From an uncultured Amylibacter sp. (GTDB taxonomy: Bacteria > Pseudomonadota > Alphaproteobacteria > Rhodobacterales > Rhodobacteraceae): DNA of 9,133 nt. Below, one piece after another: positions 1 to 7,527 of the stretch. How positions within the stretch are numbered: the stretch's first letter is position 1; every line of letters starts with the position of its first letter. Location: contig CALLAV010000040.1 of the NCBI GenBank assembly GCA_938001995.1, forward strand, positions 1-9,133, written 5' to 3'. The translations under genes and the position numbers were made by a program. A model generated the notes under the pieces. It was not told the DNA's origin and ran no database searches. It was given only the letters and a program-made list of their open reading frames with translations.

Positions 1-1751
1 GCGTGGATTTGCAGCATCTCTTCCCAGATCGACGCGCGTTTATCCGCATCCGTAGTCTTCTCCCACTCCTGCGACAACAGCATCAACCGCGCTGGTTTGG
101 GCATATCAATCGCCTGACCTGCCTGCCCACCCGTCTGGTGATACTGGCCCCACTTAGGCCAACTAAAGAAATCTTGTGCACGCGGCGCAAGGTATTCGGG
201 CGATGTGCTGCCTGTTGGAATGCCATTGTCCCAACCAAACCAAACAGCGGCCATGGATTGCCCACTGTACACATGCTGACGCAGAATATCGCGGTCGAGC
301 GGACGCATCACCATTTCGATCCCAATGTCGCGCCACGTGTCAGTGATGATCTGAAGCGCATTTTCGACTTCTTGCCGTTCCCCTGCCGTTTCGATCAGAA
401 TCCGCATGGGGCGCCCGTCTGGAAGCAAGCGAATGCCATCTGCGCGGCGGTCCGTGTAACCCAGACCGTCCAACAGTTTGTTCGCCTTTGCAGGATCGTA
501 TTCGGCGTGCGCCTTTAGATTACCCTCTTTAAAAAACGGGCTGACGGGTAGCGCGGTCATGTTTCCTTCGGACGCCAAACCAAAATACAGCGCACGGTTT
601 ATGATCCGTCGATCAATGCCGAGCGATAGGGCATGACGGAAATCTCGTTGGCGTAAAATTTTGGCCCAAACAGGGTCCGCGTGGTTCAGGTTAGGGTAAA
701 TCGCGATCTGGCTCGCTGTACCATTTGGCCAAAGGTAGACCGAGTAATCCTCGCCTTCAGACTCGCCCTTCTTCAGTACAGGCACATCTTTAAAGTTCAG
801 TCCGCGTGATTGTAGATGGGCCTCACCCGCGTTTGTCTTGGCCGCGACAAGGCCCGCACCCACGATGCTCATCTCGACCGTATCGATATAGGGCAGTTGC
901 ACGCCTTTCGCATCAACGCGGTGATAGTACGGATTACGCACAAACAAACGACGGCTTTCTTTGCCTGTGTCCGCAGGGATCCACGGTTGCAGTGTCGGCA
1001 AGCTCTCGTTGTCGAACTTGTACATATTGTCGCTTTTGTTGTGCAGCGCTGCCCAAGACCGCACCTTCTTTTTGCGGACTTTCTTTTTCAATTCAGCAGG
1101 ATCAGCATAATCACCGTGAAACTGTTCGAGGTAATGGCTCGGGCGGTAAATAAACGGCGGACGTGCCTGCGCCAATCGGGGCAGAAACCCGGGGTTCGGT
1201 GTGTTCCAGATGAACATCACAGTTGTTTCATCAGGGAACAGAACGCGCGGGTATTCGCCGTTCACTTTTAGGAATGACGGCGGACCGTTGGGCGCGAGCT
1301 TTTCGTTGTTGGCAACGTCCTCCCACCAGTATCGAAATGCCTCGGCTGTGAAGGGGTGTCCATCAGACCAGCGCATACCTTCGCGCAGTTTGAACGTGAA
1401 AATCCGCTCTTCCGCCACCTGAACGGACTTCAGGATATCAGGAATCAGCTCGTATTTTTCGTTGTACCCCACCAGCCGCGCATAGCCATAAACCACCATC
1501 TGGCGTACGTCCTTGGATCGTGTGATCATTGTCGCAAGGTTCCCGCCCTGCGTCCCATAGCTGCGATCTTTTGCGGGCATGTTTACCACATAAGGCTCAC
1601 GGGGCACGCGTTTCTCAATAGGGTCCATGGACCCTGATTTGACCTCACCCTTCCAAAAGACGGTTTCTTGCAATTGTACTGTTTGCGCTGCCGCCAAAAC
1701 AGGCAACGCCAGTGCAATCGCCGCGGCGGTTACTTTCGTAAAAATGCTCAT
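1..1751 (-). CDS. ABC transporter solute-binding protein, family 5 (peptide/oligopeptide type), C-terminus cut by window edge
   Basis: The reading frame is open from the ATG at 1751 to the left edge (583 complete codons, no stop), so the gene continues outside the window. Residues 1-22 form a Sec-type signal peptide: a lysine near the start, an Ala/Leu-rich core, and probable cleavage after LPVLAAA before QT, so the mature protein is periplasmic. A stretch around residues 75-120 reads ELIPDILKSV, then FTFKLREGMRWSDGHPFTAE, the typical SBP_bac_5 signature. The product should capture a peptide or related solute and deliver it to an inner-membrane permease driven by the adjacent ATPase. Its ATG overlaps the upstream ATPase stop (ATGA), implying translational coupling; GGGTGA just upstream can act as ribosome binding site. 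A basic patch, KKKVRKKKVR, lies near residue 240. The ligand cannot be read from sequence. Family assignment is firm; peptide specificity is inferred from the DppD/DppF-type ATPase. Confidence 0.9.
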   Translation of the reverse strand, partial: MSIFTKVTAAAIALALPVLAAAQTVQLQETVFWKGEVKSGSMDPIEKRVPREPYVVNMPAKDRSYGTQGGNLATMITRSKDVRQMVVYGYARLVGYNEKYELIPDILKSVQVAEERIFTFKLREGMRWSDGHPFTAEAFRYWWEDVANNEKLAPNGPPSFLKVNGEYPRVLFPDETTVMFIWNTPNPGFLPRLAQARPPFIYRPSHYLEQFHGDYADPAELKKKVRKKKVRSWAALHNKSDNMYKFDNESLPTLQPWIPADTGKESRRLFVRNPYYHRVDAKGVQLPYIDTVEMSIVGAGLVAAKTNAGEAHLQSRGLNFKDVPVLKKGESEGEDYSVYLWPNGTASQIAIYPNLNHADPVWAKILRQRDFRHALSLGIDRRIINRALYFGLASEGNMTALPVSPFFKEGNLKAHAEYDPAKANKLLDGLGYTDRRADGIRLLPDGRPMRILIETAGERQEVENALQIITDTWRDIGIEMVMRPLDRDILRQHVYSGQSMAAVWFGWDNGIPTGSTSPEYLAPRAQDFFSWPKWGQYHQTGGQAGQAIDMPKPARLMLLSQEWEKTTDADKRASIWEEMLQIH

Positions 1752-3532
1752 GTGTTCACCCGCACCATATGTCCTGGTTCCACTTCAACTAAGTTTGGCA
1801 TCTCATCGCCCTGCATTGCATAATCCTGCGGCCAGGTGTGTGGATCCCCTGCGCCCAGCGCCACTGCTGAAAGGTCAATCTTTTGACTTGGATCCGCCTC
1901 TAGGCACGCAGCGATCAATGCTTTGGTGTAGGGATGCTTGGGCGCAGTAAACAGCACATCCGGGGCAGCCTGTTCTACGATCCGTCCCTGCCGCATCACG
2001 GCGACTTCATCGGCAATTCGTGCCACGACAGCCAGATCATGGCTGATAAACAGATAGCTTAGACCAAACTCGTCCCGAATTTCTTCTAACAACTCCAGCA
2101 CCTGCATCTGAACGGACAGATCGAGCGCCGAGGTCGGCTCGTCACAGACCAGCAGCGACGGGTTCAGCGCCAACGCGCGTGCAATCGACAGGCGCTGCCT
2201 TTGCCCACCCGAAAACGCATGGGGGAAGCGCCGCAGCATGTTTTTGTCCAGCCCCACACGCTCCAACAATTCTGCTGCACGGTCTCGTTGTTCAGCACGC
2301 GTACCGATTCCGTGGATCACCAGCGGTTCGGTCAAAGTGTCGATAATCTGCATGCGCGGCGACAGGCTGCTGAACGGGTCCTGAAACACCATCTGGGCCT
2401 CGCGTTGGAACGCCCGCCGTCCATTGGCATCCAGCGATCCGACCTCAACTGGTGGCTCGCCCTTTTTGGCCCAATAGCGCACCACCCCGCCATCATCCGC
2501 AGGCGTCGCGCCAAGCGCCATCTTGGCAACGGTCGATTTACCCGATCCAGACTCGCCCACAATCGCAAACGTTTTGCCACGGGGAACGGTGAAATTCACG
2601 TTGCGTACGGCAGGAATTTCACGAGTACCACCAAAGAAAGTCGATGCGCGCGCAAAATACGTTTTGTTGATCGCTTCCAACTGCAAAACAGGATCTTCTA
2701 TCACCCGCGCGGACGACGGTTCCGCCTCATGTGGGATCGCAGGGGCTGCCGCCAACAGCTTTTTCGTATAGGCATGGCCTGGCGCACCGATCACCACATC
2801 GCATGGCCCGCTTTCCATCACGCGGCCTTTGCGCATGACCACAACTTTGTCGGCAATATTCGCAACCACGCCCAGATCATGGGTCACGAAAATCACCGCC
2901 ATACCCGTTTCTTCTTGCAGCCCCTTAATCAGGTCCAAAACCTGCGCCTGCGTCGTCACATCAAGCGCTGTCGTCGGTTCATCCGCAATCAACACGTCAG
3001 GCTTGGCAATCATCGCCATGGCGATCATCGCCCTTTGACGCATCCCGCCCGACAACTCGAACGGGTAGGAATTATACGCACGATCAGGCTGTTTAAATCC
3101 AACCCGTTCAAACATCGCGATCACTTCAATTTTTGCGCTCGCTTTTGTGTGCCCACGATGCAGGATCAACACCTCTGCCACTTGATGCCCAATTTTGTGC
3201 AACGGCGACAAACTGTGCATCGGTTCCTGGAAGATCATCGCGACCTGATTGCCCCGCACAGCGCGCAGTGCTTTTTCATTCATCGACAAAAGGTCAACGG
3301 ATCCACTTTCTAGCGCCAGATTCGCCGTGCCACCGTGGATCACTGCAGCCTTCGGCAAAACCCGCAGAATGGAACGACAGGTGATCGTCTTCCCCGACCC
3401 GCTTTCGCCAACCAGCGCCAGCGTTTCCCCGCGGTTCACAGCAAAGTTGACGCCCGTGATAATCGGCGGGTTTTTCCCAAACCCAATGGACAGGTCTCGC
3501 ACCTGTAGCAATGGCGAAGTGTCGGCAGTCAT
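1748..3532 (-). CDS. Dipeptide/oligopeptide ABC transporter ATP-binding protein with two fused ATPase domains (DppD-DppF / YejF type)
   Basis: This 594-residue cytoplasmic protein carries two complete ABC ATPase domains in tandem. Domain 1 has Walker A GESGSGKT (42-49), Q-loop Gln102, signature LSGGMRQR (160-167), Walker B VLIADEP (180-186) and H-loop His218. Domain 2 has Walker A GESGSGKST (326-334), Q-loop Gln384, signature FSGGQRQR (440-447), Walker B LLVCDEP (460-466) and His498. Each domain ends with the peptide-transporter oligopeptide/dipeptide extension (GHAYTKKLL near 252, KHPYTKALI near 532). All key catalytic residues are present, so both sites should hydrolyse ATP. The pair would power import of the solute bound by the downstream binding protein; permease genes are not in the window and probably follow to the left. 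The start at 3532 gives the natural N-terminus ahead of the first strand, with a weak GGA-type ribosome site. Length and layout match YejF/GsiA-like fused ATPases; the exact substrate is unknown. Confidence 0.95.
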   Translation of the reverse strand: MTADTSPLLQVRDLSIGFGKNPPIITGVNFAVNRGETLALVGESGSGKTITCRSILRVLPKAAVIHGGTANLALESGSVDLLSMNEKALRAVRGNQVAMIFQEPMHSLSPLHKIGHQVAEVLILHRGHTKASAKIEVIAMFERVGFKQPDRAYNSYPFELSGGMRQRAMIAMAMIAKPDVLIADEPTTALDVTTQAQVLDLIKGLQEETGMAVIFVTHDLGVVANIADKVVVMRKGRVMESGPCDVVIGAPGHAYTKKLLAAAPAIPHEAEPSSARVIEDPVLQLEAINKTYFARASTFFGGTREIPAVRNVNFTVPRGKTFAIVGESGSGKSTVAKMALGATPADDGGVVRYWAKKGEPPVEVGSLDANGRRAFQREAQMVFQDPFSSLSPRMQIIDTLTEPLVIHGIGTRAEQRDRAAELLERVGLDKNMLRRFPHAFSGGQRQRLSIARALALNPSLLVCDEPTSALDLSVQMQVLELLEEIRDEFGLSYLFISHDLAVVARIADEVAVMRQGRIVEQAAPDVLFTAPKHPYTKALIAACLEADPSQKIDLSAVALGAGDPHTWPQDYAMQGDEMPNLVEVEPGHMVRVNT

Positions 3533-3577
3533 GCGTGTATTCCGATTCCCCGTGGCTGTCCCTTATGCCACCCAAGG

Positions 3578-3606
3578 AGTAAACGCGCTGAAACACCAAA
3601 AAACAA
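3578..3606 (-). promoter_or_regulatory. Possible sigma-70-like promoter for the ABC transporter operon
   Basis: In the 124-nt gap upstream of the ATPase gene, the minus strand reads TTGTTT (3606-3601), then 17 nt, then TTTACT (3583-3578). Spacing is ideal, but the hexamers match the consensus only partly (3 of 6 and 4 of 6). The ABC genes have a different function from the upstream nucleotide-sugar genes and probably need their own promoter, which is the main reason for listing it. Chance occurrence is quite possible. Confidence 0.2.
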
Positions 3607-3626
3607 GCGTGGAAGCGGATTTAGCG

Positions 3627-3650
3627 GTTCAAAATTTACGTTTTCTGAAC
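3627..3650 (-). repeat. Short imperfect inverted repeat after the nucleotide-sugar operon
   Basis: Just past the stop of the sugar dehydrogenase, GTTCAGAA and TTTTGAAC can pair in the minus-strand RNA (8 pairs with one G-U) around an 8-nt loop. A six-T run follows about 20 nt later, not directly after the stem, so this is not a textbook intrinsic terminator. It may end or attenuate transcription from the sugar operon, or be chance. Confidence 0.3.
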
Positions 3651-3656
3651 GGCGGA

Positions 3657-4934
3657 TTACAGGCGCAAGTCCGCAATGCCTTTGGGCAGAACATGTTTCA
3701 AATCGTAAATCACACTATCTGGCTTACACAACGCCTGAATGGTGGCAGGATCACTCTTGGCAAACGCATCATGCGCCACCGCCAAAACCACTGCATCAAA
3801 CGCGCCTTTTGCAGGGGCGCTTACCAGATCAATTCCGTAAATGGCCTTTGCCTCAGCTGGGTCTGCGCAGGGATCAAACACCTGCACCTGAACACCGTAA
3901 TCCCGCAGCTCCTCGATCACATCGATCACCCGTGTGTTGCGCAGATCTGGGCAGTTTTCTTTAAAGGTCAAACCCATGACCAAAATCTCGGCTCCTTGAA
4001 CCTTAACCCCTTTATGCAGCATCCCTTTAATCAATTCAGATGCAACTACTTTGCCCATGCCATCGTTGATCCGACGCCCTGCCAAAATCACTTCGGGGTT
4101 GTACCCGACTGCCTTGGCCTTATGCGTCAGATAGTAGGGGTCCACACCAATGCAATGCCCACCCACGAGGCCGGGTTTGAATGGTAGGAAATTCCACTTC
4201 GTCCCTGCCGCTTCCAACACATCAGCCGTGTCGATATCCAAGCGATGGAAAATCAGCGCCAGTTCATTTACCAGCGCAATGTTCAAATCCCGCTGCGTGT
4301 TTTCGATCACTTTCGCAGCCTCTGCCACAGCAATGCTCGGCGCCTTGTGCGTGCCAGCGGTCACGATTGCGGAATACAGGTCATCGACAAAATCTGCTGC
4401 CTCTGGCGTGCTGCCAGACGTGACCTTAATGATGGTCGGCAAACGCCGCTCCATGTCACCAGGGTTGATCCGCTCTGGCGAATACCCTGCCCAGAAATCG
4501 CTGTTATAGGTTAGGCCAGACGCAGCCTCGATCACGGGAACGCAATCCTCTTCTGTCGCCCCAGGATAAACCGTGCTTTCAAAGATCACGACGTCGCCTT
4601 TGGAAATCACGGCTCCAACCGTCTCGCTGGCGGCGATCAACGGGGACAGATCAGGCATCTTGTAATCATCCACGGGGGTCGGAACCGTAACGATATAGAC
4701 ATTGCACCCTCGGATAGACTCCAAATCACCGGTAAATGTCAGCCGATCTGCTGCGTCCATCTCAGCGCTTGTCACCTCACGTGTGGCATCCACGCCGTCC
4801 CGTAGCGCATTGATCCGATTGGTATTCACATCAAAGCCTATGGTCTGGAACTGCTTGCCAAACTCCACTGCCAAAGGCAGGCCAACATAGCCAAGTCCAA
4901 TCACAGCAATTTTCGCGTCTTTCAGTGTCAGCAT
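3657..4934 (-). CDS. Nucleotide-sugar 6-dehydrogenase, TviB/VipA/WbpA-like (probable UDP-N-acetyl-D-glucosamine or -galactosamine dehydrogenase)
   Basis: The 425-residue enzyme belongs to the UDP-glucose/GDP-mannose dehydrogenase family, which oxidises C6 of a sugar nucleotide to a carboxylate with two NAD+. Visible parts are the N-terminal Rossmann motif [10 protein letters not shown] (13-22), the SPER motif (152-155), the central helix with Lys208 and Asn212, the catalytic cysteine in [16 protein letters not shown] (Cys261), and the C-terminal domain with [15 protein letters not shown] (321-335). The [11 protein letters not shown] form and the [11 protein letters not shown] stretch are typical of the UDP-HexNAc branch (TviB, WbpA/WbpO, CapL) rather than Ugd, so UDP-GlcNAc is the likeliest substrate; this is family inference. 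It is the second gene of an operon, 19 nt after the epimerase stop, with a good AGGAG ribosome site. It should supply an amino-sugar uronic acid for capsule or O-antigen. Confidence 0.88.
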   Translation of the reverse strand: MLTLKDAKIAVIGLGYVGLPLAVEFGKQFQTIGFDVNTNRINALRDGVDATREVTSAEMDAADRLTFTGDLESIRGCNVYIVTVPTPVDDYKMPDLSPLIAASETVGAVISKGDVVIFESTVYPGATEEDCVPVIEAASGLTYNSDFWAGYSPERINPGDMERRLPTIIKVTSGSTPEAADFVDDLYSAIVTAGTHKAPSIAVAEAAKVIENTQRDLNIALVNELALIFHRLDIDTADVLEAAGTKWNFLPFKPGLVGGHCIGVDPYYLTHKAKAVGYNPEVILAGRRINDGMGKVVASELIKGMLHKGVKVQGAEILVMGLTFKENCPDLRNTRVIDVIEELRDYGVQVQVFDPCADPAEAKAIYGIDLVSAPAKGAFDAVVLAVAHDAFAKSDPATIQALCKPDSVIYDLKHVLPKGIADLRL

Positions 4935-4953
4935 ATCAGGCTCCTATGATGCC

Positions 4954-5973
4954 TTACACATCATAGTAATCGCGATACCAATCGACAAACGCTTGCACGC
5001 CATCGTGAACGTTTGTTTCGGGCGTGTATCCCACCAACTGCCGTAGCAAATCGCAATTGGCCCATGTCGCAGGCACATCACCCATTTGCATTGGCATGTA
5101 ATTGCGTTCCACCTTTTGGCCCAAGGCAGTTTCGATCTCTTCCACAAAATCAAGCAATCGCACCTTGTCGCTGTTCCCGATATTGATCACCCGAAACGGC
5201 GCAGCAGGTGACAAGCTGTCACCTTCTAGCGGAGTCCAGTCTTCGCGCGCATCCACTTGTGGCGGCACGGCGTCAACCAGCAACCCAATGGCACGCACCA
5301 AATCGACCACATAGGTGAAGTCCCGCTGCATATCGCCGTGGTTATACACATCAATCGGATCCCCATTTAGCCCCGCTTTGACGAACTTGAACAGCGCCAT
5401 ATCCGGACGACCCCATGGGCCGTAAACAGTAAAAAATCGGAACATCGTTACAGGCAGATTCCACAGGTGCGCATACGAATGGCCCATATTCTCATTCGCC
5501 TTCTTCGTTGCCGCATACAGGGTCATTTGCGTGTCCACCTTTTCCGTCTCATCAAACGGCATTTCGGTGTTCGCCCCGTATACCGACGACGTAGACGCCA
5601 TCAGCAGGTGATCCACTTTCAACTCTCGCGCCAACTCCATGATATTGAACGTTCCCATCACGTTCGTCTCCATGTAGGCGCGTGGGTTTTCAATCGAATA
5701 CCTCACTCCCGCTTGCGCTGCCAGGTGAACAATCACATCAGGCGCAAAATCCGTGACAGGGCCTTCCAACGCGTCAAACTCTCGAATGTCCACTTCCAGC
5801 GAGGCAAAGCCTTCGTTCTGCGCCAACATTGCATGGCGGCGCTTTTTCAAGTTCACGTCATAGTAATCCGTCAGGCAATCCACACCCAGAACCTGCCAAC
5901 CCTCGCGCAGCATCAACTGTGCCAGATGAAACCCAATGAACCCTGCACTGCCTGTAATCAGTATCTTTCGCAT
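4954..5973 (-). CDS. UDP-glucuronate 4-epimerase (CapI/LpsL-like), NAD-dependent SDR family
   Basis: This 339-residue extended short-chain dehydrogenase/reductase interconverts UDP-glucuronate and UDP-galacturonate in the cytoplasm. Numbered from the ATG at 5973, it shows the NAD-binding GSAGFIG (8-14), the DYYDVNLKK segment characteristic of glucuronate epimerases (about 36-44), the catalytic Ser/Thr in STSSVYG (127-133), and the Tyr153-x3-Lys157 pair in LYAATKKANE. RFFTVYGPWGRPDMALFKF and GDMQRDFTYVVD follow, both hallmarks of the CapI/LpsL group rather than GalE or TviC/WbpP. The frame extends to an ATG at 6042, but the added residues are not family-like. AAGGG seven nt before 5973 fixes the start at MRKILITG. 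It is the first gene of the operon with the downstream sugar dehydrogenase and lies divergent to the UDP-glucose dehydrogenase that would make its substrate. Confidence 0.92.
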   Translation of the reverse strand: MRKILITGSAGFIGFHLAQLMLREGWQVLGVDCLTDYYDVNLKKRRHAMLAQNEGFASLEVDIREFDALEGPVTDFAPDVIVHLAAQAGVRYSIENPRAYMETNVMGTFNIMELARELKVDHLLMASTSSVYGANTEMPFDETEKVDTQMTLYAATKKANENMGHSYAHLWNLPVTMFRFFTVYGPWGRPDMALFKFVKAGLNGDPIDVYNHGDMQRDFTYVVDLVRAIGLLVDAVPPQVDAREDWTPLEGDSLSPAAPFRVINIGNSDKVRLLDFVEEIETALGQKVERNYMPMQMGDVPATWANCDLLRQLVGYTPETNVHDGVQAFVDWYRDYYDV

Positions 5974-6100
5974 CATACTACCCTTGTGAAATCTCTCAGG
6001 CTTCTTACCTGCCCACTGACACAACCGCAATTCCCTTGCCATTCGCCATATTTTCGCTCAATTCTGCGCGTAACAGGCCCAAAAAAGAGAAGAGGCACCG
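5974..6100. promoter_or_regulatory. Divergent intergenic region between epimerase and UDP-glucose dehydrogenase
   Basis: This 127-nt spacer must carry the 5' control signals of both nucleotide-sugar units, since the genes diverge from it. The plus side ends with an AGAAGAGG ribosome site just before the ATG at 6101; the minus side has AAGGG before 5973. It is A+T-richer in the middle (CCATATTTTCGC). I found no -35/-10 pair good enough to call, and no clear operator or riboswitch. Shared regulation of the two units is an inference from geometry only. Confidence 0.5.
5981..5985 (-). promoter_or_regulatory. Ribosome binding site deciding the epimerase start
   Basis: The minus strand reads AAGGG, seven nt upstream of the ATG at 5973 and only four nt before the adjacent ATG at 5976. 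The spacing favours 5973 and argues against the upstream ATG at 6042, which would bury this site inside the coding region. Confidence 0.7.
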
Positions 6101-7402
6101 ATGCAGTTAACAATGATAGGCACAGGATACGTAGGGCTCGTTTCAGGCGTATGCTTTTCCGATTTTGGCCATGACGTGATCTGCGTCGACAAAATGCCAG
6201 AAAAAATCGAAGCTCTGGAACGTGGCGAAATCCCAATCTTCGAACCAGGTCTAGATGATCTGCTGGCGCGCAACGTGGCCGCTGAACGCCTTTCCTTCAC
6301 GCTCGATCTTGCAACCGCAGTGGCACAAGCAGACGCCGTATTCATCGGCGTTGGCACACCCACACGGCGCGGCGATGGTCACGCCGACCTCACCTATGTC
6401 TACGACGCCGCCCGCGAAATCGCCCGCGCGTTGAGCGGCTATACCGTGGTCGTCACCAAATCCACCGTGCCTGTCGGCACCAACCGCGAAATCGAACGCA
6501 TCATCCGCGAAGAAAATCCAGACGCCAACTTCGACGTCGCCTCCAACCCCGAATTCCTGCGCGAAGGCGCCGCAATCGAAGACTTCATGCGGCCGGATCG
6601 CGTGGTCGTCGGCGTAACATCCGAACGCGCCACCGAAGTCATGGCCAAAATCTACCGCCCATTGGCCCTGCGCGAAGCGCCCATCGTCTACACCGACCTT
6701 GAATCAGCCGAGATGATCAAATACGCCGCCAACGCCTTCCTTGCGACCAAGATCACTTTCATCAACGAAATCGCCGCCTTGTGTGAAAAGGTCGGCGCAG
6801 ACGTGAAATCCGTGTCCAAAGGCATGGGCATGGACGCCCGTATCGGCTCCAAATTCCTGCACGCGGGCCCGGGCTACGGTGGCTCCTGCTTCCCCAAAGA
6901 CACCAAAGCGCTGGCCCGTATCGGCCAAGAACACGCCGCCCCCATCGAAATCGTCGAAGCGGTGATTGATATCAACGAGGCCACCAAACGCCGCATGATC
7001 GACAAAGTGATGCAGCTGTGTGACGACACCGTAAACGGCAAGAAAATCGCTGTCTTAGGCGTCACCTTTAAACCCAACACAGACGACATGCGCGACAGCC
7101 CAAGCCTCACCATCGTCCCCGCTTTGGTCGGCGCAGGCGCAAACGTCCACGTCGTCGATCCGCAGGGTTTCAAAGAAGGCGAAGCCCTCCTCCCCGGCGT
7201 CACATGGCAAGACGACCCCTACAAAGCTATCCGCAACGCTGAAGCCGTGATCCTACTCACCGAATGGAACGAATTCCGAGCACTCGACCTAGAGCGCGTT
7301 GTTAAAGTGATGAAAGACCCGAGGATGGCGGATTTGCGCAACGTATATGATCCGAAAGACGCGGAAGACGCTGGGCTGGTTTATGTGAGTGTGGGGCGGT
7401 AG
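6101..7402 (+). CDS. ugd: UDP-glucose 6-dehydrogenase
   Basis: The 433-residue cytoplasmic enzyme oxidises UDP-glucose to UDP-glucuronate with two NAD+. It shows the start-proximal Rossmann motif GTGYVG (7-12), Asp30 after the second strand, VGTPTRRGDGHADL (84-97), the KSTVPVGT loop (120-127), and NPEFLREG (149-156) with catalytic Glu151. The central helix has Lys207 and Asn211, the catalytic cysteine is Cys263 in GYGGSCFPKD, and the C-terminal nucleotide-binding part contains GVTFKPNTDDMRDSPS (320-335). Length and motifs match alphaproteobacterial Ugd/RkpK/ExoY-associated enzymes, and GGSCFPKD separates it from the HexNAc-type dehydrogenase nearby. The start has a good AGAAGAGG ribosome site. 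Its product feeds the divergently encoded 4-epimerase. Codon use is strongly C-ending between about 6340 and 7260 but shifts to GTT, TTG, GTG and GGG in the last 130 nt. Confidence 0.96.
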   Translation: MQLTMIGTGYVGLVSGVCFSDFGHDVICVDKMPEKIEALERGEIPIFEPGLDDLLARNVAAERLSFTLDLATAVAQADAVFIGVGTPTRRGDGHADLTYVYDAAREIARALSGYTVVVTKSTVPVGTNREIERIIREENPDANFDVASNPEFLREGAAIEDFMRPDRVVVGVTSERATEVMAKIYRPLALREAPIVYTDLESAEMIKYAANAFLATKITFINEIAALCEKVGADVKSVSKGMGMDARIGSKFLHAGPGYGGSCFPKDTKALARIGQEHAAPIEIVEAVIDINEATKRRMIDKVMQLCDDTVNGKKIAVLGVTFKPNTDDMRDSPSLTIVPALVGAGANVHVVDPQGFKEGEALLPGVTWQDDPYKAIRNAEAVILLTEWNEFRALDLERVVKVMKDPRMADLRNVYDPKDAEDAGLVYVSVGR

Positions 7403-7414
7403 GGAAATCTAACG

Positions 7415-7435
7415 CCACTATCGACACGCTAGTGG
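7415..7435 (+). terminator. Small hairpin after ugd, possible weak terminator
   Basis: Thirteen nt past the ugd stop, CCACTA (7415-7420) and TAGTGG (7430-7435) form a perfect 6-bp stem with a 9-nt loop. The following bases (TCTAAACTTTG) are only modestly T-rich. A second 5-bp stem, CTCAG/CTGAG with a TGCT loop, follows at 7447-7460. Either could slow or end ugd transcription, but neither has a proper T tract, so Rho-independent termination is uncertain. Confidence 0.35.
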
Positions 7436-7527
7436 TCTAAACTTTGCTCAGTGCTCTGAGTTGGTGGCAAAACCCGCTGCTAGGCTTTTGACTGGCCAAG
7501 GGGCTCGTTAAATGCATTCTAATTGCC

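Noticed and set aside
2201..3313. 370-codon open frame on the plus strand, antisense to the ATPase gene
   Set aside because: It lies wholly opposite a gene with full ABC motifs. Its His/Arg-rich translation shows no domain and is typical of a shadow frame in G+C-rich DNA.
3249..4187. 312-codon plus-strand open frame spanning the gap between the ATPase and dehydrogenase genes
   Set aside because: It is antisense to two well-supported genes, has no recognisable motif, and is best explained by codon bias of the opposite strand.
5974..6042. Upstream ATG at 6042 giving the epimerase 23 extra residues
   Set aside because: The extra residues are not like the family N-terminus, and the AAGGG ribosome site seven nt before 5973 would lie inside the coding region.
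5467..6174. 235-codon plus-strand open frame opposite the epimerase
   Set aside because: It overlaps the epimerase, the divergent spacer and the start of ugd, and its translation is Arg/His-rich without a domain.
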